From Paraspadella gotoi (taxonomy: Eukaryota; Chaetognatha): DNA of 64,000 nt. The stretch is from assembly GCA_051294375.1 (NCBI GenBank), contig CM119268.1, positions 8,849,215 to 8,913,214 of the forward strand. Reading direction: 5' to 3'. Shown piece by piece: positions 1-10,932 of this stretch. The notes beneath the pieces are model-generated. The model was given only the letters and a program-made list of their open reading frames with translations. It ran no database searches and was not told the origin of the DNA. Every line of letters starts with the position of its first letter. The first letter of the stretch is position 1. The translations under genes were made by a program, and so were the position numbers.

Positions 1-1455
1 GTTCGAAAAGATCAAAGGTTCCGCTTTTGGTCAACGTCGTAACGCTGCTTGAAGATCGTCTGAGTTTGCGAAGAGGTGGGCAGAGAGCCAAATAATTAAT
101 TTGACATTCGCAACAGAATTTCTCAATATTTGGAACTAGAATCTATGTAAGATATTTTAAAACGTAAACTTGGATGACTTTCCAGTTTTGACCAGCGAGC
201 CGCCCCACAACCTTCCAGAGTCGGGGAGAATCGTTCCAAAGGAGACTGAATTCCGTCGGAAGCCGAGTTCCCCAGAGATCGATGTCCATCATAGGCCACC
301 AATAGACTTGGCCCCGTCTCCATGCTGAACCCTCGAAATTTGACACTCTAAAAACGAGAAGGGGGGAAGATGGGTTTTGGCTGATGAATCGTTGCTCTTA
401 TTTTTTTGAATCTCATTTAAACAAGTAAAGCAACTATGGCGACCTCTATAAAAGGTATTCGTGTTTGAAAAAAAAAAAGAACACACATATATGAGCCGGG
501 TGCGAAAAATAAAATATCCCGTTGATATGTTCTGACGTGATACATTGAAATAAACATTAAATAAGTGAAAAAAAGATGAACAAGGAGATGGATGAACCAA
601 AGAAAACCATGGCGCTCGTCCCTTCATTTCTGATTTTTACATACATATTATTTTTTTTAAAATAAAAAGAAAACGCGAAACCAAAGCAGGTTTTTTTCCT
701 GTGTCTACAATAAATTAAATCGCCATGCGAGAAAAAAAAAGATTCCAGCGAGCTTACCAAGCTCCTCCCGCCTAGAACATTAAGGCAGAATTAACAGAAA
801 TTTAAGAAGAATTTTCAAGTTTATTTTTCTTATTAATGAAAATTCTCATAAATATATGAAAGACCAAAATTTCATATTCTCAAAGCGGGATTTGGAATCT
901 CTTGCAATTTTGAAAAGGTCGCTTGGCATTATATCTAAAAAACTAATTAATGTCAAACCTTTTCGTTATTGGTTAGTGGTAAAAAAAATTGTCTATACTC
1001 AAATATTTCAAATATTTGTCTTTACAGAAGAAAAAAAAATCATACGGCAAATTGGCTAACAAAATACCCAGCACATGGCTACCAAGATCGGATCGGTCCT
1101 TAAGTTGTAACTTGAATAGAAAACGCGTTTTATAATCTTAATGCGTGACTGACGATCACGTCTGATCCTAGGATCAAACATTTTTGATCTTATACTCTAC
1201 GAACGCTTTATAACCGGAAAATGAATTAATATTCGATCCCTAACCCGCCTTTCAATAATAGTTATATCCTCCCGATGAATGTTGTCCAAAGCGTGTGCAT
1301 TTCCAACCGCTCATCACCTTTTTTGAGGATGTAGGCTGAGAAACCTCCTGCAGCTCGAAGGCGTCCACCTCCCATATCCTCCGCAGAAATCTTCTTGAAA
1401 ACTGATAGAAGAATTTCCTTTTGCCGGTCCTCTTCCTCCGAGATTTCGGCGTTGG
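1..1455 (-). CDS. CAPN: Calpain, C-terminal penta-EF-hand exons (partial, frameshifted)
   Basis: Calpains are calcium-activated cytosolic cysteine proteases; only the C-terminal calcium-binding penta-EF-hand part is visible. Minus-strand exons are 1455-1318, 331-212 and 59 to the left edge, joined with phases 1 and 0. Exon one reads EISEEEDRQ...LLSVFKKISAEDM, matching the family's first EF helix (EEDRQF..LF..IAGEDM). Exon two reads FSMET..SLLVA, then one frame over MMDIDLWGT.LPTEFSLLW, the second EF-hand. Exon three reads TIFKQ.YDVD, then one frame over KSGTFDLFE, giving a canonical EF loop. Each of the last two exons therefore needs one base removed (near 294 and near 24-31). The rest of the gene should lie on the minus strand, with the 5' end at higher coordinates; no protease-domain exon was recognised here. 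The family call rests on pattern memory and is firm; the isoform is unknown. Confidence 0.72.
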
Positions 1456-3033
1456 CTGGAATTAGTAAAAGGAGGAGAAGACGAGAGAGAAAGAGAGAGA
1501 GAAGAAAAGGCGAGAGAGAGAGGGAGGGGAAGGAGAGAGAGGGAGGGAGGAGAGAAGAGAGAGAGGAGAGAGAGAGAGAGGAAAAAAAAGAAAGAGGAAG
1601 AGAGAGGAAGGGAGGAGAATAAGATAAGGGAAGTTCGGAAAGTTACGTAATGACCCTTTTTCGGGAAAGGGCACAACGTTGATAACGAGTCAATTATCAA
1701 AAAAATTCATGATGACAACGATTAAATTTGAATCCGAAAAAACAATTAATCAATTAAAAAAAACTGACGACGTAAGCCGCGCGGAATAATTGCCTTGCCC
1801 TGCTGGCCTCTGTTGTTGGTCCGAGAAACAGAAGAAAAACGTTGTTGGGCTTTTTGAAATTGGTGTAACAAATATGAAAATTGTCCATTAATTCAATAAC
1901 TAAGGTATCTTGCACCCGATTTTAAACCGGCTAAGTTCTCCATCCCTCCTACTGTAGGAGTGGGATGTAGGTTATCTATGAATCAATTTAACTACTAAAC
2001 AATATAGAAAAGTAATATAAAATTCAAAAATATGCCTAGAAATATTACAGTACTTAAATCAATTGGACCTAACATGATTTACTACTATATGCAAATGAGA
2101 TTGATGAAATCTCAATCTCATCTAGTTTTATTCTATGAATCTATCTCTTACACTACAAGATAATGACATAAAAAGACCCTGCAAGTATAATGTTTTCCTC
2201 AACTGTTTCATTTTTCGTATTTGCGACGGTGCACCGTGAATTTGGTTTTGAAGAGGGCCACGGAAATAGTTATGTTGAAAAAAGTTTTGTACCCAGCTTT
2301 CTCATTTTAATACTTTAAAAGGGCCTCACCTCAACCAATGATGCTGTGACGGAAAGAAACTAAGTCCGAATGGCCGCGCAGAAATATCGAGGCAGCGACG
2401 AAGACCGAAATCAACCGAAGGCGAAGGCGCCCATTCTGACATCGGCTCATCTGGGGGAACTTTATATTTAAAAAAGAGAAGAATATAAAGAGAATAGATT
2501 CTAAATGAGAGGAGCTTAAAAATTGGGATAATGTAAAAAGAAAGATGATATTTTTTATTCTTTTTTTTTTTTTTTGGAGTCTTCTTCGGTTAAAACTTCT
2601 TCTGCCAAAAAGACTGGCGACACTAAAGAAGATAAAAAATAATTTAAAAAAAACGTTGGATACAAAAGTTTGATGCTTCGCCAAAAAACTGACCAGATGA
2701 GAGCGAAGAAGACGTTTCTTCTTTTACTTAGATAATAGGCGATATATAGATAGTATAATTTATTCAAGAATTAGTTTAGCTCGGAAAAATATCAAAAACC
2801 GAATTACACTGGATACGAAAACTCTTTTGACGTTGTATTAATACCCTAAAGAAAATATCATTGTCCGATATGAAATAGCTCTTTTTAAATAAAGCTCATA
2901 ATCATTGGCACGTATTTTTTTTTACCGATGTGATACTGGAATATTACCGAGCCAGGGTTAAATAGATAAGAGAGAATATACACTTTTAAGTGAACGAACT
3001 AAGCCTTTTAAAATAATCTTTTCTAAAGAACGT
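1456..3033. other. Intron or intergenic sequence 5' of the calpain EF exons
   Basis: AT-rich sequence with the GA tract and, at about 1870-2190, a diverged copy of the dispersed repeat described below. A GC-richer island at 2330-2450 on the minus strand has a CCCCCAG acceptor and a GTGAGG donor and is open in one frame, so it may be an exon. Its frame does not fit the phase of the calpain exon and I recognise no domain in it. Confidence 0.4.
1476..1620. repeat. (GA)n-rich purine tract
   Basis: Impure GA/GGA microsatellite about 145 bp long, immediately upstream (minus-strand sense) of the first calpain EF-hand exon. In that sense it reads as a CT-rich tract in front of the acceptor at 1456. 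Confidence 0.85.
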
Positions 3034-3044
3034 AACATGTATAT

Positions 3045-3125
3045 CGCCCATTGTAGGGCTCGAACCGACGACCGCAGGATTAAAATTCCCGTGTTCAAGC
3101 GACTGAGCTAACGTTATAACCGGGG
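3045..3125 (-). pseudogene. tRNA-Lys-like sequence (pseudogene or SINE head)
   Basis: The minus strand has a near-perfect A box (TAGCTCAGTCGC), a perfect B box (GGTTCGAGCCC), an anticodon loop ATTTTAA with TTT at the anticodon position, and a 3' half ending ATGGGCG as in tRNA-Lys. The 5' acceptor strand does not pair with the 3' strand, and extra bases lie between the CCCCGG start and the A box. It is therefore a decayed tRNA gene or the head of a tRNA-Lys-derived SINE, not a working tRNA. Confidence 0.7.
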
Positions 3126-3248
3126 TACTTCTTTTTCTAGGTGCTGTTTGAATAAATGTATAAATAGAACGTTTTGTCATTAATTTGATATGATTTTGTG
3201 ATGTCATTGAATGGTCATCTTGGTTTTTTTTTAAATCGGAAGGATGAC

Positions 3249-3289
3249 GACGATGACGATGACGACGACGACGACGACGACGACGACAA
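3249..3289. repeat. (GAC)n trinucleotide microsatellite
   Basis: A GAC/GAT run. A complementary GTC/GTCATC run follows at 3461-3490, just upstream of the TATA box. Confidence 0.85.
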
Positions 3290-3505
3290 TTGAAGATCGA
3301 TCGTGACAAAAATAGGGTGAACAGGATTTCCGAAAACCCGGGATGAGAAACCTCCTGGTTTTTTTTACATTAACTAATAGAAGATTTAAAAAAAAAGGAG
3401 AAAAAGGTAGAAAAAGACTGAAGAAAAAAAAAGGTGGAGACGGAAGGGAAAAGGTAAGGCCGTCGTCGTCGTCGTCGTCATCGTCGTCGTTTGGACTGGT
3501 TCAAG

Positions 3506-3513
3506 TATAAAAG
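3506..3513 (+). promoter_or_regulatory. TATA box of the histidine-rich protein gene
   Basis: TATAAAAG stands 70-80 bp before a strong donor (GAGAG|GTGAGT at 3587). The start site is expected near 3536-3540, which gives a short non-coding first exon of about 50 nt. The transcript start is inferred from spacing only. Confidence 0.55.
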
Positions 3514-3535
3514 GAGTCGTGGCCAAATCCGAGCC

Positions 3536-5031
3536 CAACAAAAACTGTTATATCTGGAGAAAGAATAGGAGGCCTTCCGTCGAGAGGTGAGTAAAATGTA
3601 AAAACTTACCTAACTAAATTCGGCAAATTTTTATAAAAATTAAATGAGTTATTAGATATATTAAGCAAACATTTTTTTATAAAATAAGTTATATATATAT
3701 ATAATTAAATGATATAAGCAAATAGTAAAACATTCATTATATATANNNNNNNNNNNNNNNNNNNNNNNNNNNNNNNNNNNNNNNNNNNNNNNNNNNNNNN
3801 NNNNNNNNNNNNNNNNNNNNNNNNNNNNNNNNNNNNNNNNNNNNNNNNNNNNNNNNNNNNNNNNNNNNNNNNNNNNNNNNNNNNNNNNNNNNNNNNNNNN
3901 NNNNNNNNNNNNNNNNNNNNNNNNNNNNNNNNNNNNNNNNNNNNNNNNNNNNNNNNNNNNNNNNNNNNNNNNNNNNNNNNNNNNNNNNNNNNNNNNNNNN
4001 NNNNNNNNNNNNNNNNNNNNNNNNNNNNNNNNNNNNNNNNNNNNNNNNNNNNNNNNNNNNNNNNNNNNNNNNNNNNNNNNNNNNNNNNNNNNNNNNNNNN
4101 NNNNNNNNNNNNNNNNNNNNNNNNNNNNNNNNNNNNNNNNNNNNNNNNNNNNNNNNNNNNNNNNNNNNNNNNNNNNNNNNNNNNNNNNNNNNNNNNNNNN
4201 NNNNNNNNNNNNNNNNNNNNNNNNNNNNNNNNNNNNNNNNNNNNNNNNNNNNNNNNNNNNNNNNNNNNNNNNNNNNNNNNNNNNNNNNNNNNNNNNNNNN
4301 NNNNNNNNNNNNNNNNNNNNNNNNNNNNNNNNNNNNNNNNNNNNNNNNNNNNNNNNNNNNNNNNNNNNNNNNNNNNNNNNNNNNNNNNNNNNNNNNNNNN
4401 NNNNNNNNNNNNNNNNNNNNNNNNNNNNNNNNNNNNNNNNNNNNNNNNNNNNNNNNNNNNNNATCGAAACACTCTCGTCTCATCAAGATCGAGATCTTTT
4501 CACCCCCAAAAAACCGCGCGGGTTTAAACGTTTCGATTCTCGAAAGACCGAAATTAAATAATTAAACAAAAAGACGCGAGGGATTTTCCCCGTTTTCCAA
4601 AAAAAAAACAAAAAAAAACCCCGCCCTTTCGTTTCCGTCTCCGCCCAACTTCATGCTATCGATTCTCTATCCTCTCATCTCCTTTCCTCTCTCCCTTACG
4701 TTTTTTTCCTCTTCCCTCTTTACATATCAAATTGTCCTATAGCCGTTCTCGTCCTCTCGGATTTAACCCTCGCTTATATTTCCTTTCTTCCTTCACCTAT
4801 CTTCTTTACTAAGCCCCTCACTTACCTTTTCCTTCCCTTCCGTTTTACTTTCCTCTCCTTTATTTGTCAATACAAATTTCCGCTGTCTTCCTCTTTCCTA
4901 CCTTCTTTCCCCCCATCCTCTACTTTCTTCCTCCCGCCACCCCCCCCTTCTTTTCACCTCCGTTGGTCTCACCTTCTCCTCCTCCAGTAGCAACTTCCTC
5001 TTGGGAAAGGTCTTCGTCTTGGCAGCCAGGG

Positions 5032-5064
<33 letters not shown>

Positions 5065-8000
5065 NNNNNNNNNNNNNNNNNNNNNNNNNNNNNNNNNNNN
5101 NNNNNNNNNNNNNNNNNNNNNNNNNNNNNNNNNNNNNNNNNNNNNNNNNNNNNNNNNNNNNNNNNNNNNNNNNNNNNNNNNNNNNNNNNNNNNNNNNNNN
5201 NNNNNNNNNNNNNNNNNNNNNNNNNNNNNNNNNNNNNNNNNNNNNNNNNNNNNNNNNNNNNNNNNNNNNNNNNNNNNNNNNNNNNNNNNNNNNNNNNNNN
5301 NNNNNNNNNNNNNNNNNNNNNNNNNNNNNNNNNNNNNNNNNNNNNNNNNNNNNNNNNNNNAAAGTCATTCTTTCAATCTTTCATTCATTCACGTAAGGCA
5401 GTGACTATCATCTCATTCACGTGAATTCACCGTGATGTCCGTGATCGTAGTGATCGTCATATAATGTCCGCTGATGGTGACCCGCGTAGTGGCATGTAAG
5501 TTCGCCTTCGTCATCCGAGCGGGAGCCACGTTTCGCCTAAGAGTTCGATAGCGATTCCATGTTATACTGTCAATTTAATTGTTTATTTTTTTCAATTTAT
5601 TATTCAGCACATAAACTATACATAGGAAAATGAGGTTGTATTTTTTTTATACAGAAGAATTACCTAAGAAATGAATAAAAACTGTTCATTTAGAAGAATA
5701 AATAAATGAATGAGTGAATGAATAAATGAATGAATGAATGAATAACTAAATGAATAAACGAATAAATAAATGACTTAATTCATGAATAAGTGAATTTTAG
5801 TTTATATACGTTATGGAATCAATACGAAATCGTCCTCCGACATATAAAGCTTTTTTTAAAATTTGAATATTAATCAGGTCACTACCTACACCACCACGGA
5901 CACCATCTTCACCACCGTCACCACCCCTCCCACCACTACGTCCACCACGAGGGACACCACGATCTCGGATACCACAACTTAGGTGAGTAAAGGTCTTTTA
6001 ACAATTTCATAACTTAATCTTAAGTAATGTCATGCATTCTTAAGTCTTTATTAATTATCTTATTTGAAAATTGTTTACAATAATAATAATAAAACGATTG
6101 AGGTAACTAATATTAAGATATATTTAATTATTTATTTTTCCACTCCCCACCAGGTCACGCCCACCACTCCGGCTACCACGATTCCTACCACCACGGGGTG
6201 GGCCACTCCGCCTCCGACGCCCATTTCACCGACCACACCGAGAGCCACGACCACGAGCACAACCACATCACCCATCTCACCGCACATCACCACGACCACA
6301 CAAAGTACTACAACCACCTTCACGACCACCACAAGCACATCCACGACCACCATCATCACGTGCACGAAAACCACGAGCACGACCACGATGTTCACCACGA
6401 CCATCACAGGTGAGGTTCTGAGGGTGTAGCATAGTCCTTTCAAATAAAATTACGCTCCTTAATCTCATTTGCATATTGTAGCAGTTTAAATTATTTCCCA
6501 TATCTTAGAAGTTTTATTTTATTTTTTTAAAAATAGTTTTAATAAGGTTTAATATTTAGAATATTAAGATTAGTTACACATTCAACTTCTTTCTTTCACT
6601 TCTTTCTTTTATCACCGCCCACAGGCACCACAAACACCTCCACGAGGACCATGACCACGAGACGCACAACTTCCACACTCACGACGCGTCGCACTCCGAG
6701 TCGCACGCGCACGTGCACCATCCCCATCACCACCATCACGGACACCACGGACACTTTGCCAAGATGGAGATGTCGCCCGAGGATGCGGAAGGTGAGGATT
6801 TGAAGAGAGATGTGATTGGAGCGAAGTGATAGAGATGATGGGACGATGATAGAAAAAATGAAGAAAATTCCAAACTCGAGACAAAGCATAATTAGTTATT
6901 TTGCTCATTTGTTACGAGAAAAGCAATTAATTGTGATCCTTGGGCTGGGCGAAAAAGAAACTCACCGCAAAAGCCTATTTGCGCAAAAACGTATCGCGGT
7001 CGGATTGACCGAGTTAAAGTGAGTGACGCAATACAGGAAAAAAAAAAAAAGACAAGCAATCCGACCACCTATAAAAAAATTTATAATTACTGCGATTTTA
7101 TAAACTTACTTGGGTAAATCGTTATTATTGAAGTAGTATAGTTAAAAAAACTTAAAATTTTAAACAGTATGCAAACCAACGAAGGTGTTCGAGACTTGTC
7201 TTTTTCCCCCTTTGTATTGCCTCTCCCCACTCGACTCAGGCGTCGAAACATCTTCGACGTCGTCGTCGTCGTCGTCGTCGCGGGCGAAGCGATCGCCTCC
7301 CGTCCACACTCATCACCGAGGATCCTCCAAAGTCCTCGTCGAACGCCCGACCTTCGAAAAGACCAACAAAGAGTTCTTCACCAAATCCGTCTACGAGGAG
7401 CACGTCGACAACTTCGACGACGACAACGACAACGACGTCAAGATTCAAGTCGCCGACGATCTTTCCGCCGAGGACAAATTAGCCAAAATGACCCTGGAAG
7501 ACGCCAAGTCTTCCGAAGACGCCGCCCCGCCGCCGAAGAGGCGCCCTTCCGGGGTCAAACTCGTCTCCAAGACGGCGTGGGAGGGACCCTTCGTGGTTGA
7601 GCGAAAATCGGCCCTGCGGTCGCCGCCCATCGTCATTCTGGACTTGGACTTAAACCCGGAAGTCGCGGAGAAGTTGGCCCGGATGAGGGAGGGACCGGTC
7701 AATGGGGGTCGAGCTCGAGGGGGCGGAGGGTGGGGAAAAGAATTCAAGGGACGCGAGTCTGGTAGAAGGCGGAATTGGGGAGACCACCCTCGAGTGGACG
7801 GCGACGCCAGGGTCTTCGATCACGGCGAAGACTACGACGCCGGGATGAAAAAAATCCTCCACTCTCTGCAGCGCTATACGATGCCTAGCGGCGCCGGGAC
7901 TAAGACCGCCGACGTTGGGCAGAACAGATGGGATCAAAATAAATGGAATCAGAACAGATGGGATCAGAACAGATGGGATCAGAACAAATGGGATCAGAAC

Positions 8001-8957
8001 AGATGGAGTTCGTCGAACGATTGGAGCTCGACTTCATCGACGCGCAATCAATGGGGATCGGGCGGGCAGAGCGAGCAAAACGGGCACAACACCGGGAATA
8101 CTAATTGGGGCTCGTCAACTAGGCAAGTACCTGAAGGGCAAAGTTCCTACGATAACAATTGGAGCTCATCGACCAAGCAAGTCCCGCACGGGCAAAGCTC
8201 TAACAGCAATAATTGGGCAACTTCTTCAAAGAATAACTGGGGAAGCACCAACAACCAAGCTGCAAGCGGGCAAGGCTCGTATCATAACAACTGGGGCTCT
8301 TCCACGCGACAAGTCCCTAAAGGGCAAAGCTCCTACAATAATAACTGGGTATCTTCGACCAAGCAAGTACCCGACGGACACAGTACTTATGACGACAACT
8401 GGGGCACTTCCAATCAAGCGTCCACCGGGCAAAACTGGAACTCTTGGAACAACGGTCAAAGCTGGAACGGCGGCTCTCAAGATTACAGCACTGCCCATTG
8501 GGAGCAAGGCGGCAGCCCTTGGCACGGAGGACAGGCTCCGGCCCGCCAGGCTCGTCCTGCCGCCACCAAGTCCAAGTGGGGCCCGGTCTATGGCCAAGGA
8601 AGTTTCCAGAACATCCTCTATCCATCCTCCGCCGCGGCGGGCGAAGGCTACGGCGCTGACGAGCCGCTGCACCGTCACAGAGCCGGCGTTTCCCGCGTGG
8701 TTTTCGACGGAATTCGGAGGGAAAAGTCTGAAAAGTCTTTTTTTACGACGGACAAAACTGAGGAACACGTGAATCGATTTTACATGAACGGCGCTGGGGG
8801 AAATGGGGGAGAAGAAAGGGGGGGAAATATGGGGGTTGACGAGAGAGATGGGGGTCGGCTGAGGGGTGCGGGACGGGGCAGGAAGGAAGGTAAGGTAAAG
8901 AAGGTGAAGAAAGTCAATAAGTTTTTGGACAAGTTGGTTTTGAAGGACGGGGAGTGA
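3536..8957 (+). CDS. Histidine-rich / Trp-Asn-repeat protein
   Basis: I recognise no family. Exons supported by phase: 5878-5982, 6154-6409, 6625-6791 and 7240-8957 (TGA stop), with a probable 5' UTR exon ending at 3586. The start codon and any signal peptide must lie in or beside the N gaps at 3746-4462 or 5065-5360. The three His exons encode strings such as HHHGHHLHHRHH; about half of the first exon's 35 residues are His. The 572-codon last exon begins Ser/Asp-rich, then carries WDQN[RK] pentamers (about 7923-8005) and repeats of about 18 residues of the type NNWGSSTRQVPEGQSS (about 8100-8420). It ends Gly-rich, then Lys-rich. A motif FFT...EEHV..F occurs on both sides of the repeat block (about 7375-7416 and 8737-8780). 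Metal binding by the His region is inference from composition. An extracellular or structural role is possible but unshown. Confidence 0.7.
3746..4462. other. Assembly gap (717 N)
   Basis: Run of N inside the first intron of the histidine-rich gene. It may hide the start codon exon. Confidence 0.99.
4463..5064. other. Pyrimidine-rich intronic sequence
   Basis: C/T-rich on the plus strand, ending in a (GTC)n run that enters the next gap. Open frames here are compositional; I see no exon boundary with supporting phase. Confidence 0.6.
5065..5360. other. Assembly gap (296 N) abutting (GTC)n
   Basis: The gap begins inside a (GTC)n microsatellite, a typical assembly break point. Confidence 0.99.
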
Positions 8958-10300
8958 GAGAGAGTTTTTTTTTGGTCTAAATAATGTAATAGTAAATAAT
9001 AATCACATTAACAACTACCTTGACTAACACAGAGTTGATGCATGTTGAAATTTGTGAAAACGCTCTCGGCCCGCGGGCCAGATATATGGCTGGATTTGTC
9101 ATCATTTGTCTTACACTCTATTTTTGTAATTTCTATGGCCTTGACTTAGTTTTTTTTACATTAGAAATGTATGCAAGCACAATCTTTATAAGAATATCAT
9201 TTTGATTACTCTTTAGTTTAGGCAAATAATGACTAAGTTTTCTCTTTCTTTTTTTTATAATGTAAACTTAAAACTCGCTTTTCTTTCAGAGTAATAACCC
9301 AAAAAGATGGAACGGATCGGATATTCAAAACAAAGGATCGATTCGAAAAATTAGCATAATTAGGTGATAGCCCCTCGCCAAGCAATCTGCCGTCTTCAAG
9401 GAGCGTGCCGAAAAATGAAAATCAATGCTTGTAACAATCCAATGCTTGAAAACCATTTTTTTTGTATTCGTCGTCGCTTCCCGTGATACATTTCAATGCG
9501 TCTATTGTATTAAAAAAATGTACCGTGTATTCTTTACTTAATATTGTAATAATAAATTTATAAACCCGAGTAATATGATTAATTGATCATCTCAACTCGT
9601 CTGAGCTAGAGATTCCAGCTAGTCTGTAAAAAAAATCAACATCATTATCATCATATTTTTTTTTCAAACCACGAAATCGATATTTTTGTAGTAAACTTTT
9701 TTTTTAAATTAAAAACATTTAAAAAAAATGAGGACCAATTAATTGAGATTTAAAAATGTTTGCTTCGACTCTCCTACCGATAGCAACAATTTATAAATAA
9801 AGTGTCGCCAACGAATAAGAGAAAGAGAGAGANNNNNNNNNNGAGAGAGGGAGAAAGAGAGAGCGAGAGAGAATTTCCGAAGGGGGATTTTGAGCCTGTG
9901 TTACCCTCGTTTGGTTATTTGGAAGTGTCAGCGAGAGATTGGACTTTTTTTCATTGGTTGTTCCTCTTTTTGAAACACCAGCTTTTTTAATTCTTTTTTT
10001 TTGTTGACTCATCTTTGGAAAGCAGAACCTGTTTACTTTTATTTGATGAACAATGCAGGCTTGTTCACCCATTGGAAACGGGAAAAAAAATCTGAAATTT
10101 AGTTACAATTGGTTACTGACTAGACAATGATATAGCTTTTTATTGTTTATGAAAAATAAAATTAATAACAAAAGAGAAAAACACAAAGATAAAAAAGTAA
10201 AAGATGAAAAAAGACACAATTCCACTTTTTCGGCTTTCATCTGGGGGTTTGTTCCACCAAAACCTTTCGGCCCTTTTAGCATTTTTCCACTCTTTTTTTG
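8958..10300. other. 3' UTR and intergenic sequence
   Basis: AT-rich sequence with a GA microsatellite and a 10-N gap at 9833-9842. No coding exon was found. Confidence 0.6.
9551..9556 (+). terminator. Candidate polyadenylation signal AATAAA
   Basis: AATAAA about 590 bp after the stop codon of the histidine-rich gene, in AT-rich sequence with no other plausible exon between. It is the best visible end signal for that transcript. Confidence 0.4.
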
Positions 10301-10305
10301 CCGGT

Positions 10306-10343
<38 letters not shown>

Positions 10344-10498
10344 GCTCTCCTCTCTCCTCTCCCTCCTCTCTCTCTCTCTCTTCTCTCTCTATTCTCTCCT
10401 GGATTTTTCATCTTCGTCATCTCATCTTCTTTCTATCTCATCTTTCTCTCGTTTTTTCTCCCCTACTCTTCCTCTTCTTTTTCCAAGTCTCCCCCCAT

Positions 10499-10562
<64 letters not shown>

Positions 10563-10876
10563 CCCGCGACGCGCAGATGAAAAGTTTCTCTGGCTGAGAT
10601 GACACGTAAAAGTCAACTCAAAGCTTCAAAGAGAACAATTTATTAAGAGAAAAAAAGTAAATAAAAAAGATTTTACTTCCTTCCTTTGAGCGAAACATTT
10701 CCCCTCATGACGTTGAATGACTATTAATATCATGAAGCTTTAATTTTTTATCCTAGCTATTCATTTTTCCTTTATAATCTTGAACAAATATTGCTAAATT
10801 CCTTTAATCTCCAATTTTTTGATTTGAATTTCTCTTTTCCTCTCTCTCTCTCTCATCTCTCATCCTCTCTTCCCAT

Positions 10877-10932
<56 letters not shown>

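Noticed and set aside
3705-4486. Open frames spanning N runs
   Set aside because: They consist of unknown bases.
7915-8772. 285-codon frame overlapping the Trp/Asn repeat exon
   Set aside because: Shifted-frame shadow of the repeats; the chosen frame is phase-linked to the His exons.
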